From Empedobacter sedimenti (GTDB lineage Bacteria > Bacteroidota > Bacteroidia > Flavobacteriales > Weeksellaceae): DNA of 64,000 nucleotides. The stretch covers positions 62,001 to 126,000 of the forward strand of contig NZ_JASCQG010000012.1 of assembly GCF_030005555.1 (NCBI RefSeq), written 5' to 3'. The notes beneath the pieces are model-generated. The model saw nothing but the letters and a program-made list of their open reading frames with translations, did no database searches and was not told where the DNA came from. Numbering within the stretch: position 1 is the stretch's first letter; each line of letters opens with the position of its first letter. Position numbers and translations under genes: made by a program. Positions 22,281 through 31,401 of the stretch are shown one piece after another.

Positions 22281-23663
22281 ATGTCTCTAATTAAATCAAT
22301 TTCAGGTTTTCGAGGAACAATCGGAGGAAAACCAGGAGATAATTTAACTCCAATTGATGCTGTAAAATTTGCAGCAGCTTACGGAACTTGGTTAAAAAAT
22401 CAATCAAATCAATCAGAATATAAAGTAATTGTAGGTCGCGACGCTCGTATTTCTGGACAAATGGTTTCACAATTAGTTTGTTCTACTTTACAAGGATTAG
22501 GAATTAATGTTATTGATTTAGGTTTATCTACAACGCCTACAGTTGAAGTTATGGTTACACATTTGCATGCAGATGGAGGTATTATCTTAACAGCTTCTCA
22601 CAATCCAAAAGAATGGAATGCATTAAAATTATTAAACGCAAAAGGAGAGTTTGTTTCTGCAGCAGACGGAGCTCAAATTTTAGCTTTCGCAGATAAAGAT
22701 GATTATACTTTTGCAGAAGTTGATGATTTAGGATCTTATGAAACTTTTGACGATGCAATTGATTTACACATCGAGAAAATTTTAGCTTTACCATTAGTTA
22801 ATGCAAAAGCAATTCAAGAAAAGAATTTCAAAGTTGCAATTGATGCGGTAAATTCAACTGGAGGAATTGCAATTCCGAAGTTATTACAACGTTTAGGAGT
22901 GATTCATTACGATATGTATTGCGAGCCAAACGGACAATTTCCTCACAATCCAGAACCTTTGAAAGAGCATTTAGGTGATATTTGTAAAAAAGTAATTGAC
23001 GAACAAGCTGATTTCGGAATTGTTGTTGATCCAGATGTTGACCGTTTAGCGATTATTGACGAAAAAGGTGAAATGTTTGGTGAAGAATATACATTGGTTG
23101 CTGTGGCAGATTATGTTTTATCAAAAACACCTTCGGCAACAGTTTCTAACTTATCATCTTCTCGTGCTTTACGCGATATTTCGGAGAAATATGGTCAAAA
23201 ATATTCGCCATCAGCAGTTGGAGAAGTTAATGTTGTAGTTGAGATGAAAAACGTTGACGCTAAAATTGGTGGAGAAGGAAACGGAGGAATTATTTATCCA
23301 GAATTGCACTACGGACGCGATTCTTTAGTAGGAATTGCTTTATTCTTGACGTATTTAGCAGAACAAGATAAATCGGTTTCTGAAATTAAAGCTTCTTATC
23401 CTGCTTATTTTATGGCGAAAAAGAAAATTGAATTAACACCAGAAATTAACGTTGACGAATTATTAGTTAAAATTCAAGAAGTTTACAAAAACGAAGAAAT
23501 CAATACAGTTGATGGAGTTAAAATTGATTTCCCTACAGAATGGGTTCATTTAAGAAAATCAAATACAGAGCCTATTATTCGTATTTATACTGAAAGTACT
23601 TCAGAAGAAAATGCCAATAAATTAGCTAACAAAATGATCGAAAGCATCAAAAATATCATCTAA
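22281..23663 (+). CDS. glmM: Phosphoglucosamine mutase
   Basis: A 460-residue phosphohexomutase of GlmM type. The catalytic phosphoserine loop is TASHNPKEWNALKLL (about residue 100), the metal loop is VVDPDVDRLAIIDE, the sugar loop is GGEGNGG, and the phosphate loop is RKSNTEPIIRIYTE. It converts glucosamine-6-phosphate to glucosamine-1-phosphate for UDP-GlcNAc, the precursor of peptidoglycan and LPS. A second, PgcA/Pgm2-like mutase is encoded at 13170-14885. Confidence 0.93.
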   Translation: MSLIKSISGFRGTIGGKPGDNLTPIDAVKFAAAYGTWLKNQSNQSEYKVIVGRDARISGQMVSQLVCSTLQGLGINVIDLGLSTTPTVEVMVTHLHADGGIILTASHNPKEWNALKLLNAKGEFVSAADGAQILAFADKDDYTFAEVDDLGSYETFDDAIDLHIEKILALPLVNAKAIQEKNFKVAIDAVNSTGGIAIPKLLQRLGVIHYDMYCEPNGQFPHNPEPLKEHLGDICKKVIDEQADFGIVVDPDVDRLAIIDEKGEMFGEEYTLVAVADYVLSKTPSATVSNLSSSRALRDISEKYGQKYSPSAVGEVNVVVEMKNVDAKIGGEGNGGIIYPELHYGRDSLVGIALFLTYLAEQDKSVSEIKASYPAYFMAKKKIELTPEINVDELLVKIQEVYKNEEINTVDGVKIDFPTEWVHLRKSNTEPIIRIYTESTSEENANKLANKMIESIKNII

Positions 23664-23754
23664 AACAATCTGTTTTAAGTGTTTAACAAATGTGCAAAAC
23701 TCTAACAATTCGTTATGATTTTTGCACATTTTATTTTGTAAATTAGTCTATTAT

Positions 23755-25128
23755 ATGGACGAAGATTTTTTTAATAACGAACTGATTGAAGGTTTTGAGC
23801 AAATGCTTGATAATCGTGAATATAAATATTACGACTCAGAGGATTTGGTTGAAATTATTGAATTTTATCTAGAGGTAAATGATAGCGAATATGCAAAACG
23901 AGCATTGGATTTCGCGGAAAAAATGCATCCTGAAAATTTAGAAATCAAGATCAAAAAAATAGAATATCTTCTTACTATAAATGAATTAAAAAAATCTGCA
24001 AAACTAATTCTAGAGTTAAAAGATTTAGCGAATAATGAACTTGATTATCTGCTTGTACAAGCTCGCTTTTGGGGATTAAAAAATATGCCAAGAAAAGCAA
24101 TTGGCTTTTACGAAGATGCGTTGTTAATTGATGATGAAGAAACTGATTTTATTTGCAATTGTATCGGGAATGAATATTTGAATTTAGATGAAGTTCATTC
24201 TGCTTTGATTGCTTTTAAAAAAGCACTAAAATACAATCCTGAAAACGATTATTCCTTCTACTCTATTATTCAATGTTACGAAGAAATTCATAATCCTGAT
24301 GACTGTATTGATTTTCTAAAAGATTTTATAGACGATAATCCATATTCGGAAGTTGCTTGGTTACAACTTGGCTTATTGTATAATCATAAAAAAATGTACG
24401 CCGAAGCTATAAATGCATTAGATTATGTAATTGCTATCAATCCTAATTCTATTGCAGGACACTCTAATAAAGCTGCTTCATTAGAAGAGTTAGGCGATTA
24501 CAATCAAGCGATTGAAACTTTAGAAGAAACATTAGAATATGACGATTCACCAGCTGTAACACATCTTAAAATTGGTGAATTATACGAAAAGTTAGAAAAA
24601 CCTCAAAAAGCTTTAAAATCATATCATATAGCTATCAAAGAGGATCCGCAATTAGATAAAGTTTGGGCAAAATCTGCATCTTTGTATGATAAATTAGGAA
24701 ATTTAGATGAGGCTGAATATTACATTCAGCGTGCAATAGAATTAGACGATAATAATCCTGAATATTATACCAATCAAACTTATTATTTTTTAAAATTAAT
24801 GAAGTTTGAGGAAGCTATAAAAAGTTTGGTAAAATTAGTTGAATTAAAACCGTTGGTTTTTAACTCTTGGTACGCTTATATTGAAACTTTGATTGCAATA
24901 GGCGAATATGAACAAGCTGTAGCAGTTATAACAGGCGGAGCATTAAAACACTTTAATCGTGCTGAATTTTTTTATCAATTAAGTAATGTTTATTACCTAT
25001 TAGATCAAAACAAATTGGGTAAAGAAGCACTAGCAAATGCATTAAGTTTGGACCGAAATATTAAAGACGCGATGATTGAACATTATCCTATTTTAATTGA
25101 TAAAATTGAAAATCTAAACCAAGAATAA
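23755..25128 (+). CDS. Tetratricopeptide repeat protein
   Basis: A 457-residue cytoplasmic protein starting MDEDFFNNELIEGFEQML. I set the start at 23755 rather than 23722 because this is where the acidic family-like N-terminus begins. It consists of about ten TPR units; clear examples are AWLQLGLLYNHKKMYAEAINALDYVIAINP and VWAKSASLYDKLGNLDEAEYYIQRAIELDD. No signal peptide or enzymatic domain is seen. Proteins of this type usually scaffold protein complexes; partners are unknown. Confidence 0.88.
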   Translation: MDEDFFNNELIEGFEQMLDNREYKYYDSEDLVEIIEFYLEVNDSEYAKRALDFAEKMHPENLEIKIKKIEYLLTINELKKSAKLILELKDLANNELDYLLVQARFWGLKNMPRKAIGFYEDALLIDDEETDFICNCIGNEYLNLDEVHSALIAFKKALKYNPENDYSFYSIIQCYEEIHNPDDCIDFLKDFIDDNPYSEVAWLQLGLLYNHKKMYAEAINALDYVIAINPNSIAGHSNKAASLEELGDYNQAIETLEETLEYDDSPAVTHLKIGELYEKLEKPQKALKSYHIAIKEDPQLDKVWAKSASLYDKLGNLDEAEYYIQRAIELDDNNPEYYTNQTYYFLKLMKFEEAIKSLVKLVELKPLVFNSWYAYIETLIAIGEYEQAVAVITGGALKHFNRAEFFYQLSNVYYLLDQNKLGKEALANALSLDRNIKDAMIEHYPILIDKIENLNQE

Positions 25129-25202
25129 CAGTCATTTTGTTGATGTTAACGTTACTTCATATTTGATTAAATAAATGTATCTTTAAATATCAACTATTCT
25201 AT

Positions 25203-25796
25203 ATGAACTTTGTCGCACATCAATATCTATCATTCGGAAATCAATCTCTTCAAATAGGGAATTTACTTGGAGAAACTGTAAAAGGAAAACAATATTTAGA
25301 TTTTTCAGAGGAAATACAGAAAGGAATTTTATTGCACCGTTCAATTGATACATTTACAGATTCTCACGAAATTGTCAAGCAAAGTTCAAGCTATTTTCAC
25401 GATACACAACATAAATTTGCTCCCATTATTATAGATGTTATTTATGATTACTTCTTGATTAAATATTGGAATGATTTTTCTGACACACCTTTCGAAAAAT
25501 TCAAACTTGATTGTTATCAATTATTTAAAAATGAATACAATTCATTCCCAAAAAAATTACAAGAAACCATTTTTTATTTATTGAAATATGATTGGTTCAA
25601 GAATTATTCTACCATAGAAGGTGTTCAAAAAACATTGAAAGGAATAGGAAGTCGAGCAAAATTTGAAAATAATTTGCATCAAATCATTCCTGAATTTGAA
25701 GAACATTATTCTAAGCTTGAACAAGATTTTCTAACTTTTTTTCCTCAATTACAATTGCATTGCAAAAACTTTGTATTCAATAACTCTCAAGTCTAA
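25203..25796 (+). CDS. Acyl carrier protein phosphodiesterase-like protein (DUF479/AcpH)
   Basis: A 197-residue helical protein. The N-terminal region reads MNFVAHQYLSFGN, then IGNLLGETVKGK and GILLHRSIDTFTDSH, matching the DUF479 family, in which E. coli AcpH removes phosphopantetheine from acyl carrier protein. The conserved histidine and aspartates (HRSIDTFTD; DVIYDYFL) are present. The reaction is inferred from the family. Confidence 0.88.
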   Translation: MNFVAHQYLSFGNQSLQIGNLLGETVKGKQYLDFSEEIQKGILLHRSIDTFTDSHEIVKQSSSYFHDTQHKFAPIIIDVIYDYFLIKYWNDFSDTPFEKFKLDCYQLFKNEYNSFPKKLQETIFYLLKYDWFKNYSTIEGVQKTLKGIGSRAKFENNLHQIIPEFEEHYSKLEQDFLTFFPQLQLHCKNFVFNNSQV

Positions 25797-25859
25797 ATTT
25801 CATTTTAAGAATTCGATAAAATTCATTAGTTTAGGGCTGTAAACAAACAGAAAACCACA

Positions 25860-27488
25860 ATGGATTTAACTTTCAATAAAAGAGAGGATCATAACAAATT
25901 ATTACTTTCTAAACTTCGTCAAAAACTAAATCAAGTTTACCTTGGCGGAGGTCAAAAAAGAATTGATGCGTTGCATAGCAAAGGTAAAATGTCTGCAAGA
26001 GAACGTATTGATTATCTTTTGGACGAAAAAAAACCGAACATAGAAATTGGAGCTTTAACAGGTGATGAAATGTACAAAGAACATGGCGGATGTCCTTCGG
26101 GAGGCGTTGTTGTGAAAATTGGTTACATTTCTGGCAAACAGTGTATTGTTGTTGCTAATGATGCGACCGTAAAAGCTGGTGCTTGGTTCCCAATTACAGG
26201 TAAAAAGAATTTGCGTGCTCAAGAAATTGCGATGGAAAATAAATTACCAATTATTTATTTGGTGGATAGTGCAGGTGTTTATTTGCCAATGCAAGATGAG
26301 ATTTTCCCAGATAAAGAAATGTTTGGTCGTATTTTCCGTAATAATGCAATTATGTCATCAATGGGAATTACTCAAATTTCTGCTGTGATGGGAAGTTGTG
26401 TTGCTGGTGGAGCGTATTTACCAATCATGAGTGACGAAGCTATGATTGTAGACAAAACAGGTTCTATTTTCTTGGCAGGAAGTTATTTGGTAAAAGCAGC
26501 TATTGGAGAAGATATTGACAATGAAACTTTAGGTGGAGCAACAACACATTGCGAAATCTCTGGGGTGACTGATTATAAAGCCAAAGATGATAAAGATGCT
26601 TTGGATAGAATAAAATCTATCGTTGGTAAAATTGGTGATTATGAAAAAGCTGGATTTAATCGAATTGAAGCTGCAAAACCTGCTTTAGACGAAAAAGAAA
26701 TTTATGGTATTTTACCAGAATCTCGTGCGGAGCAATATGATATGTACGAAATTATTAACAGACTTGTTGATAACTCTGAATTAGATGAATATAAACCTGA
26801 TTACGGAAAATCAATTATCTGTACCTATGCGCGTATTGATGGTTGGGCAGTTGGAATTGTGGCGAATCAACGTAAAATTGTGAAGTCTAAAAAAGACGGA
26901 ATGCAGTTTGGTGGCGTAATTTATTCGGATTCTGCTGATAAAGCAACTCGTTTTATTGCGAATTGTAACCAAAAGAAAATTCCGTTAGTTTTCTTACAAG
27001 ATGTGACTGGTTTTATGGTTGGCTCTAAATCTGAACATGGGGGAATCATTAAAGATGGAGCGAAAATGGTGAACGCAGTTTCTAACTCTGTTGTTCCAAA
27101 ATTCACAATTATTGTTGGTAATTCTTACGGAGCTGGAAACTATGCTATGTGCGGAAAAGCCTATGATCCTAGATTAATTGCTGCTTGGCCTTCGGCTCAA
27201 TTAGCAGTTATGGGAGGTGAACAAGCGGCAAAAGTTTTATTACAAATCAAAGAAGCTACATTGAAAGCGCAAGGTATAGAAGTTGATGAAGTAAAAAAGC
27301 AAGAACTTTTAGACGAAATTACAGCAAAATACAATGATGAAACAAGTCCTTATTATGCGGCAGCACGTTTGTGGACAGATGGTATCATTGATCCTTTAGA
27401 TACGCGTAAATGGATTTCGATGGGTATTGAAGCTGCGAATCATGCTCCGATTGAGAAACAATTTAATTTAGGTGTTATTCAAGTTTAG
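25860..27488 (+). CDS. Acyl-CoA carboxylase, carboxyltransferase (beta) subunit
   Basis: A 542-residue carboxyltransferase with two crotonase-like halves. Landmark motifs are YLGGGQKRIDALHSKGKMSARERIDYLLD, IANDATVK-type VVANDATVKAGAW, VMGSCVAGGAYLPIMSDE, and in the second half DVTGFMVG and GNSYGAGNYAMCGKAYDPR. The pattern resembles methylcrotonyl-CoA carboxylase beta more than propionyl-CoA carboxylase, so a role in leucine breakdown is possible. No biotin carboxylase gene lies next to it in this window. Confidence 0.92.
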   Translation: MDLTFNKREDHNKLLLSKLRQKLNQVYLGGGQKRIDALHSKGKMSARERIDYLLDEKKPNIEIGALTGDEMYKEHGGCPSGGVVVKIGYISGKQCIVVANDATVKAGAWFPITGKKNLRAQEIAMENKLPIIYLVDSAGVYLPMQDEIFPDKEMFGRIFRNNAIMSSMGITQISAVMGSCVAGGAYLPIMSDEAMIVDKTGSIFLAGSYLVKAAIGEDIDNETLGGATTHCEISGVTDYKAKDDKDALDRIKSIVGKIGDYEKAGFNRIEAAKPALDEKEIYGILPESRAEQYDMYEIINRLVDNSELDEYKPDYGKSIICTYARIDGWAVGIVANQRKIVKSKKDGMQFGGVIYSDSADKATRFIANCNQKKIPLVFLQDVTGFMVGSKSEHGGIIKDGAKMVNAVSNSVVPKFTIIVGNSYGAGNYAMCGKAYDPRLIAAWPSAQLAVMGGEQAAKVLLQIKEATLKAQGIEVDEVKKQELLDEITAKYNDETSPYYAAARLWTDGIIDPLDTRKWISMGIEAANHAPIEKQFNLGVIQV

Positions 27489-27512
27489 AAAAACGAAAAT
27501 ATTTTTAAAAAT

Positions 27513-27545
27513 AAAAGAGAATCCAATTTAGGATTCTCTTTTTTA
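27513..27545. terminator. Bidirectional terminator ending the polysaccharide operon
   Basis: A 12-bp perfect stem (27513-27524 with 27531-27542) with a 6-base loop and flanking A- and T-runs lies between the convergent carboxylase and sugar-transferase genes. Confidence 0.88.
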
Positions 27546-28118
27546 TTTTTTGAATATTGTTTGAAACATATAAATCAAGTCTTGTTTAAAACTCCAATTC
27601 TTTACATATTCTACATTAATCTTGACTTTATCTGGCCAAAGAATTTCATCATTGTACTTAATCGGATCATCAACTTCTGAAAGTAATTCGTCTTCTTTTC
27701 TGTACTTTAACTGAGCTGGACCTGTAATACCAGGTTTAACTTTGAGCATTATTCTATCCTCTCCAATCAATTTATCTGCATAACCAGCAACATCAGGACG
27801 AGGTCCTACAAAGCTCATTTCTCCTTTTAGGATGTTAAATAATTGCGGTAACTCATCTAGCTTATAATCACGAAGAAATTTTCCAAATTTTGTAATCTGA
27901 TGCTCATCTGTTATGATTGAAGATTGTGAAAAGCCTTTCATGGATCTAATTTTATACATCTTGAAAGTTTTACCTTCACGTCCAATCCTATTTTGAACAA
28001 AAACACCAAACTGGTTGGTATCTAAAGAACTTACGATTACTAACAAAACAATTAATCCCACTAAAAAAATTAGTAGGATTAATGCAAGTATATAATCAAA
28101 TATGTTCTTTAAGATCAT
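27543..28118 (-). CDS. Undecaprenyl-phosphate sugar phosphotransferase (PglC/WcaJ-type)
   Basis: A 191-residue monotopic phosphoglycosyltransferase. It has one N-terminal hydrophobic re-entrant segment (YILALILLIFLVGLIVLL), the QNRIGREGKTFKMYKIRSM motif, the catalytic Asp-Glu in KLDELPQLFNIL and the signature MSFVGPRPD. It transfers a sugar-1-phosphate to undecaprenyl phosphate at the inner membrane, starting a repeat unit. It is the last gene of the long minus-strand polysaccharide cluster. A different class of initiating enzyme lies at 31402-32496. Confidence 0.93.
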   Translation of the reverse strand: MILKNIFDYILALILLIFLVGLIVLLVIVSSLDTNQFGVFVQNRIGREGKTFKMYKIRSMKGFSQSSIITDEHQITKFGKFLRDYKLDELPQLFNILKGEMSFVGPRPDVAGYADKLIGEDRIMLKVKPGITGPAQLKYRKEDELLSEVDDPIKYNDEILWPDKVKINVEYVKNWSFKQDLIYMFQTIFKK

Positions 28119-28123
28119 TTCAA

Positions 28124-30607
28124 TTAAAAGAATTTACTTTTAATTCGAGAAGCTAGCCTTTTAACTTTACCAAATGATGAATTATCAAAATCCTCATCAC
28201 CTGAAAAATATCCATAGCCATATCCGTAACCGTATCCATAACCATATCCGTAACCGTATCCATAACCATAACCGTAACCAGTTTTAATTTGGAAATCATT
28301 AAATATAATTCCGACATTAGACACTTCACCTTCATCGTATTTATTAGAGATAGCCGTAATAAAGTTTTTCTCTGAATAATTGTAACGAATAACGTATAAT
28401 GTACAATCAGCATGACGCATCAAATCGTAAGAATCCGTAACCAATCCAATTGGAGGTGAATCAATTATTATGAATTCATACTTTTCTTTCAACTCAGCAA
28501 ATAACTGATCCATTTTGTTACTCAAAATTAATTCAGATGGATTTGGAGGAATTGGACCTGCCGTAATAATATCCAAATTAGGTAGAATTGTACGTTGAGT
28601 AATATGATTTAAATCTAACTCTCCTGCTACAAAGTCAGAAACTCCAGTTTTATTATTAATATTAAAATCGTCAAAAATCTTTGGTTTACGTAAATCTAAT
28701 CCAATTAAAACAGTCTTTTTATCCATTGACCCAATTGAACTTGCAATATTCATTGCATTGAAAGTTTTTCCTTCTCCACCAATAAAGGAAGTAACCAAAA
28801 TTGTTTTGTTCTTATCATCTAAACCAGGGCTCTTGTATAAAAACTTAAGGTTAGAACGTATCGATCTAAATGACTCTGAAATTCCTGACTTCGGATTATT
28901 AATTACGACTAAAGGTGAATTATCTCCTAATGGACCAACTAAACCAACAATAGGAATATGCGTACGAGAAGTAATGTCTTTTAGTACACGTACTTTAAAA
29001 TCTAATAACTCTTTAATAATCACATAAATTAAAGGAATTAAGAATCCGATTGCTAAGGCAATTAAATAATTACGTTTTGGGTCTGGGTAAATAGATCCTT
29101 GGCTTTGATTTTTAGCAGGATCAATTACAGAAATATCTGATACAATTGATGCTAAAGATAAATCTGTCGTATTTAATTGATTAATTAAATTTGAATACAA
29201 TGTACTATTCAATTCAAAACCTCTATTTGCCTCAACGAATTCTATTTCTTCATAAGGTAAATCTTTCGCTTTAAACTCATTTTCAGACAATTTACCATTA
29301 ACTTGAGCTAAATCTGTATTTAATTTTTGTAAATGAGCGTTAACTACATTTGTAATATTATTTCTTGCTTTAGCTATTTGTCTATCAATCTCTCTGATTT
29401 CATCAGTGTTAGATTTATAAACTTTTAACATTTGCTGTCTTTGATTCTCTAGATCATCGATTTGATTAACATTTGTCATATAATAAGACACGTCAAGTCC
29501 TGCAATATTAAGCGCAATTAAATTATCAACACTACTTGATTTCTTAGGCATCAAACGATGTAAAGCGGCAATTTTTTCTTCAACTTCAATACGTTCTTTG
29601 TCTAACTCTGTTAATTTACCTAAAATATCCCCCTTTTTTGTATCAAAGTTATAAACACCTGTTTTATTCTGTAACTGCTGTAAATTATTAGTTGCACTAT
29701 CTAACTTAATTTTAACATCAGCAATCCTTTCTTTCAAATACTTTCTTGTCTGAAAAGCAGATAAATTTCTTTCAGCTAACTCATTTTCGATTAAAACTTG
29801 AACCGAATTATTTAATAAATCAACTGCTTCGTTTAAACTTTCCGCATTTTTTGATACTGAAATAATACTTGCAATTTTAGACGCATTTGTTACATTAAAG
29901 TTTTGTGTTGCTCTTCCAGTAGCTTCTTTAAGTTGAACTAATCTAAAACTAAATTTACTTTCAGAATAAGGAATCTGGGTTTTTGTAACCATTAATTTAT
30001 AGTCTTTCCCCTCAATCCATTGATTATAACGAGCAACTTTTGGCAAGTTAAGATCAGCATTTCTAATGATACTATCTTTAGAAAAATTATAAAGCGAACC
30101 TCCTCTATTTTCTATTTTAAAGTAAAAAGAATGATTATCTTTTGGTTCAACCAATACTTCTACGTTCGCTATTTGAGCGTGAGTAGTATCAATATGAACA
30201 TTATAAGGAGCATCTAACTTGTAAACATTCGATTTTTTAAGTTTTCCTTCTTCTGTATAATAAATATATGATTCTGTTCTTTTTACAACTTTTTCATTGT
30301 GAACACGCGAAGATAAAGTATAGGATAATCCATCTACTTTATTTGCACTACCTCCCCAAATAAAGTTAATTGAGTTTGACGCTAAAGCATTATTAGCAGA
30401 ACTATTGTCTTTAATCTTAAAAGTAGTACTCGCACTATAAATTTTATTGAACTTATAGTTATTTAAGTAATAAGCAATTCCAAGTGCAATTAAAATACAA
30501 ATAATGTATAAATACCAAGCATTTAATATCCTTGGTATAAGCCTTTCTACATCGATAAAGTCAGAGGTTTTCTTTCCTTTCGATTTATTATTATTTAATT
30601 CTGTCAT
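28124..30607 (-). CDS. Wzc-like polysaccharide co-polymerase/tyrosine kinase with Gly-Tyr repeat tail
   Basis: An 827-residue inner-membrane protein. It has an N-terminal Wzz domain with a first membrane segment (about residues 30-50), a long periplasmic coiled region, a second membrane segment near residue 520, then a cytoplasmic BY-kinase domain. That domain has Walker A (FIGGEGKTFN, about 605-614), Walker A' (GLDLRKPKIFDD) and Walker B (FIIIDSPPIG). Such proteins control chain length and export with Wza. The usual C-terminal tyrosine cluster is replaced by 12 consecutive Gly-Tyr pairs at residues 777-800, followed by 27 basic-ending residues. It lies 6 bases before the sugar transferase gene. 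Confidence 0.92.
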   Translation of the reverse strand: MTELNNNKSKGKKTSDFIDVERLIPRILNAWYLYIICILIALGIAYYLNNYKFNKIYSASTTFKIKDNSSANNALASNSINFIWGGSANKVDGLSYTLSSRVHNEKVVKRTESYIYYTEEGKLKKSNVYKLDAPYNVHIDTTHAQIANVEVLVEPKDNHSFYFKIENRGGSLYNFSKDSIIRNADLNLPKVARYNQWIEGKDYKLMVTKTQIPYSESKFSFRLVQLKEATGRATQNFNVTNASKIASIISVSKNAESLNEAVDLLNNSVQVLIENELAERNLSAFQTRKYLKERIADVKIKLDSATNNLQQLQNKTGVYNFDTKKGDILGKLTELDKERIEVEEKIAALHRLMPKKSSSVDNLIALNIAGLDVSYYMTNVNQIDDLENQRQQMLKVYKSNTDEIREIDRQIAKARNNITNVVNAHLQKLNTDLAQVNGKLSENEFKAKDLPYEEIEFVEANRGFELNSTLYSNLINQLNTTDLSLASIVSDISVIDPAKNQSQGSIYPDPKRNYLIALAIGFLIPLIYVIIKELLDFKVRVLKDITSRTHIPIVGLVGPLGDNSPLVVINNPKSGISESFRSIRSNLKFLYKSPGLDDKNKTILVTSFIGGEGKTFNAMNIASSIGSMDKKTVLIGLDLRKPKIFDDFNINNKTGVSDFVAGELDLNHITQRTILPNLDIITAGPIPPNPSELILSNKMDQLFAELKEKYEFIIIDSPPIGLVTDSYDLMRHADCTLYVIRYNYSEKNFITAISNKYDEGEVSNVGIIFNDFQIKTGYGYGYGYGYGYGYGYGYGYGYGYFSGDEDFDNSSFGKVKRLASRIKSKFF
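28208..28279 (-). repeat. 72-bp Gly-Tyr codon repeat in the Wzc-like gene
   Basis: Twelve 6-base units encode Gly-Tyr pairs using mixed GGA/GGT/GGC and TAT/TAC codons. Inside it, an identical 24-base unit occurs twice in tandem (28220-28243 and 28244-28267). This is direct evidence of slippage or duplication and predicts length variation between strains without frameshift. Confidence 0.95.
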
Positions 30608-31392
30608 TATATTTTATCAAAGAATAAATAAACACCTAAAATTGTAGCTATTGCTCCCATTACAGTAGTCACAACAGTTAAAGGATTTAGTCCAATTCCC
30701 CATACTTTTTCTTTACGAGGATTAACTACGATGATATCGTTATTCTGAACCCAGTAATACTCTGAATTCATAATTGATTCTTTTGTTAAGTCTACGTAGA
30801 CTTGTTTAGTACCATCTAAATCTGTTCTAATTATACGTACATTCTTAAGATCTGCATATATATTTCCTGATCCAGATTGCGCAAAAGCATCTAATAAAGT
30901 AACATTTTTCTTTGGAGCTCTAAATATACCTTGACTTGCTTCCCCTACAATCGTATATTCTATTCCAGCAAGATTAACATCTATGAAAGTTCCTTTTTCT
31001 TCATAAATCTTGTAAAATTCAGTCTGAATTTTCTTTCTCGCTTCTTCTATCGTAAGACCTTCTAATTTTATTTTACCAATGCGTGGTAATTCAATAGCTC
31101 CGTCTTCACGAACATACACACCATTTCCTCCTTCTACACTATTTCCTCCACTAACAAAATCACTCATGATTCCCATAGAAGCACCCGAAGCAGATGAAAC
31201 ATTGATCAAAATTTGATCATCTTTTTGTATGTGATAAACAGGTTTAGTAAATGCTATTTTACCTTTTTGATCTAATTTTAAATTAGAGTCTGGTTGTATT
31301 AACTGTACATCTTTCAACGAGATACAAGAAAACAAGTTAAAAATAACAATTAGAATAAATGATTTGGATAAGGTTGATTTTAAGTTAAGCAT
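30607..31392 (-). CDS. Wza-like polysaccharide export lipoprotein
   Basis: A 261-residue outer-membrane export protein. A lipoprotein signal ends at Cys23 (FNLFSCISL). The polysaccharide export domain follows (VYHIQKDDQILINVSS), then an SLBB-type domain (YTIVGEASQGIFRAP ... LLDAFAQSGSG). The C-terminal hydrophobic segment (VVTTVMGAIATILGVYLFF) is typical of Bacteroidota Wza proteins. It forms the exit channel together with the Wzc-like protein, whose start overlaps its stop by one base. Confidence 0.93.
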   Translation of the reverse strand: MLNLKSTLSKSFILIVIFNLFSCISLKDVQLIQPDSNLKLDQKGKIAFTKPVYHIQKDDQILINVSSASGASMGIMSDFVSGGNSVEGGNGVYVREDGAIELPRIGKIKLEGLTIEEARKKIQTEFYKIYEEKGTFIDVNLAGIEYTIVGEASQGIFRAPKKNVTLLDAFAQSGSGNIYADLKNVRIIRTDLDGTKQVYVDLTKESIMNSEYYWVQNNDIIVVNPRKEKVWGIGLNPLTVVTTVMGAIATILGVYLFFDKI

Positions 31393-31401
31393 ATTATATG
31401 A

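Noticed and set aside
28208-28279. The short-period repeat as a CRISPR-like array
   Set aside because: It is coding, in frame, has 6- and 24-base periodicity and no spacers. No CRISPR array or cas gene is seen in the window.
28153-28413. An 86-residue ORF in another frame across the Gly-Tyr repeat
   Set aside because: It is a shadow produced by the repeat in the Wzc-like gene, with repeated VMDT-type periodicity and no independent support.
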